A DNA stretch of 24,061 bases. Origin: Pseudomonadota bacterium (lineage in GTDB: Bacteria > Pseudomonadota > Gammaproteobacteria > Legionellales > Legionellaceae). A program made the translations under genes and the position numbers. The stretch spans positions 1 through 24,061 of the forward strand of contig JAKBCM010000002.1 in the NCBI GenBank assembly GCA_021807845.1. The letters are read 5' to 3'. Positions 23,448 through 24,061 of this stretch are shown in pieces. Under the pieces are notes generated by a model, which ran no database searches, was not told the DNA's origin, and saw only the letters and a list, made by a program, of their open reading frames with translations. The first letter of the stretch is position 1; every line of letters begins with the position of its first letter.

Positions 23448-24061
23448 CTATTTGGGTTCAATCACCGTCAGATTACCATCAAAGGTAATCACACCCAGCA
23501 AGATAGCATTAATCAACCGATTGATATTCACCTTATAATAACTACTGCGATACAGCGGATTACCGGAATAAGGATCAGCAACCACCACGTGCCGTTTCTT
23601 AGAGTCGTAGCCACAAAGGATCACAAAATGCCCACAAGGTGTGCCACGAATATCATCGTAAACGGATTTACCTTCTTCGGTAAACGCCTCCCTGATATTC
23701 CAATATAAATTGGTGGCACTTAAGCCCGAAATAACAGGGATATTATTCTTGAAGAATTTGTTTAATAGTCTAACACTTAAGGGGTAAGCGCAAATTTTTC
23801 CACCTAATTTTAGGTACTCTACAATCGCATGAGTTGCATTGGTAATATACGTATCATTTTTGGCATGCATCTGCGCTTCTAATTTATCTATTAATAACTT
23901 ATTATCGGCCTCTCCGTTTATGAACCAGCTGGGGTCAAATATAACCAAGCTATTGATATAAATAGTCGCCTTAAATCCATTCTGCAGCGCGTGCTTGCCA
24001 ATCGAAATACAGAATGTTCCCCCAGAAGGAGATCGGTCAATCGTTTTGATCACTGATTCAA
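23448..24061 (-). CDS. C39-like peptidase-family protein, 5'-truncated by window edge
   Basis: C-terminal part of a protein resembling the C39-like / DUF3335 peptidase group. The visible portion contains SGGTFCISIGKHALQNGF (a GLALAA-type helix region of the family), then the probable catalytic His in GHFVILCGYD and Asp in VVVADPYSG, with strands following. The nucleophile Cys of such enzymes lies further toward the N-terminus, and the frame stays open to the last base (codons for E-S before a GTG at 24053), so the true start and the Cys are probably outside. Until that is seen, proteolytic activity is unproven; an inactive relative is possible. It converges with the C1 protease gene on a shared terminator. 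The assignment rests on motif resemblance, so it is moderate. Confidence 0.62.
   Translation of the reverse strand, partial: ESVIKTIDRSPSGGTFCISIGKHALQNGFKATIYINSLVIFDPSWFINGEADNKLLIDKLEAQMHAKNDTYITNATHAIVEYLKLGGKICAYPLSVRLLNKFFKNNIPVISGLSATNLYWNIREAFTEEGKSVYDDIRGTPCGHFVILCGYDSKKRHVVVADPYSGNPLYRSSYYKVNINRLINAILLGVITFDGNLTVIEPK

Overview
The window looks like a chromosomal segment of a gammaproteobacterium, most probably of the Legionella group. This rests on family resemblance and gene order, not on a database search. The supports are: moderate-to-low GC; a conserved ygfB-pepP-ubiH-ubiI block next to parC; an aa3/caa3-type oxidase operon led by a multihaem cytochrome c; secreted papain-like and C39-like peptidase genes; and two large helical proteins without recognisable domains, of the sort common among Legionella Dot/Icm substrates.

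Layout. Positions 1-843 hold the 3' part of a cytoplasmic L-asparaginase gene, converging on an unrecognised 415-aa coiled protein with a disordered tail. glmU (2198-3571) follows. A long leftward operon then runs from about 11300 down to 3652: a four-haem cytochrome c, ctaC (subunit II with a fused cytochrome c domain), ctaD (subunit I), ctaG (copper insertion), ctaE (subunit III) and an unrecognised 579-aa protein placed 15 bp after ctaE. A good sigma70 promoter (TTGCAA-16-TATAAT) lies before the cytochrome gene. The segment 11432-15136 carries small independent genes: a Rieske ferredoxin, an alpha/beta hydrolase, a LysE-type exporter, a secreted protein of unknown function with a His-rich tail, an HXXEE membrane protein and a short ORF.

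The right half begins with a 355-bp AT-rich gap holding two DnaA-box-like 9-mers and a small palindrome, then parC (15495-17747). A 144-bp MITE-like inverted-repeat element appears to have inserted exactly at the parC stop codon, duplicating TAA. After a strong promoter comes ygfB-pepP-ubiH-ubiI, with overlapping reading frames. The window ends with a secreted papain-family (C1) protease gene facing a truncated C39-like peptidase gene across a shared terminator.

Functional theme. ubiH/ubiI make ubiquinone, and the cytochrome c plus caa3-type oxidase form the terminal part of the respiratory chain. The most notable points are the four-haem donor built from an alcohol-dehydrogenase-type dihaem half plus two c5-type modules (one with His where Met is expected), the unknown 579-aa gene in the position where cox assembly genes often lie, Val at the quinolone-contact position 80 of ParC, and the MITE at the parC stop. 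I see no CRISPR array, tRNA, rRNA or intact insertion sequence.
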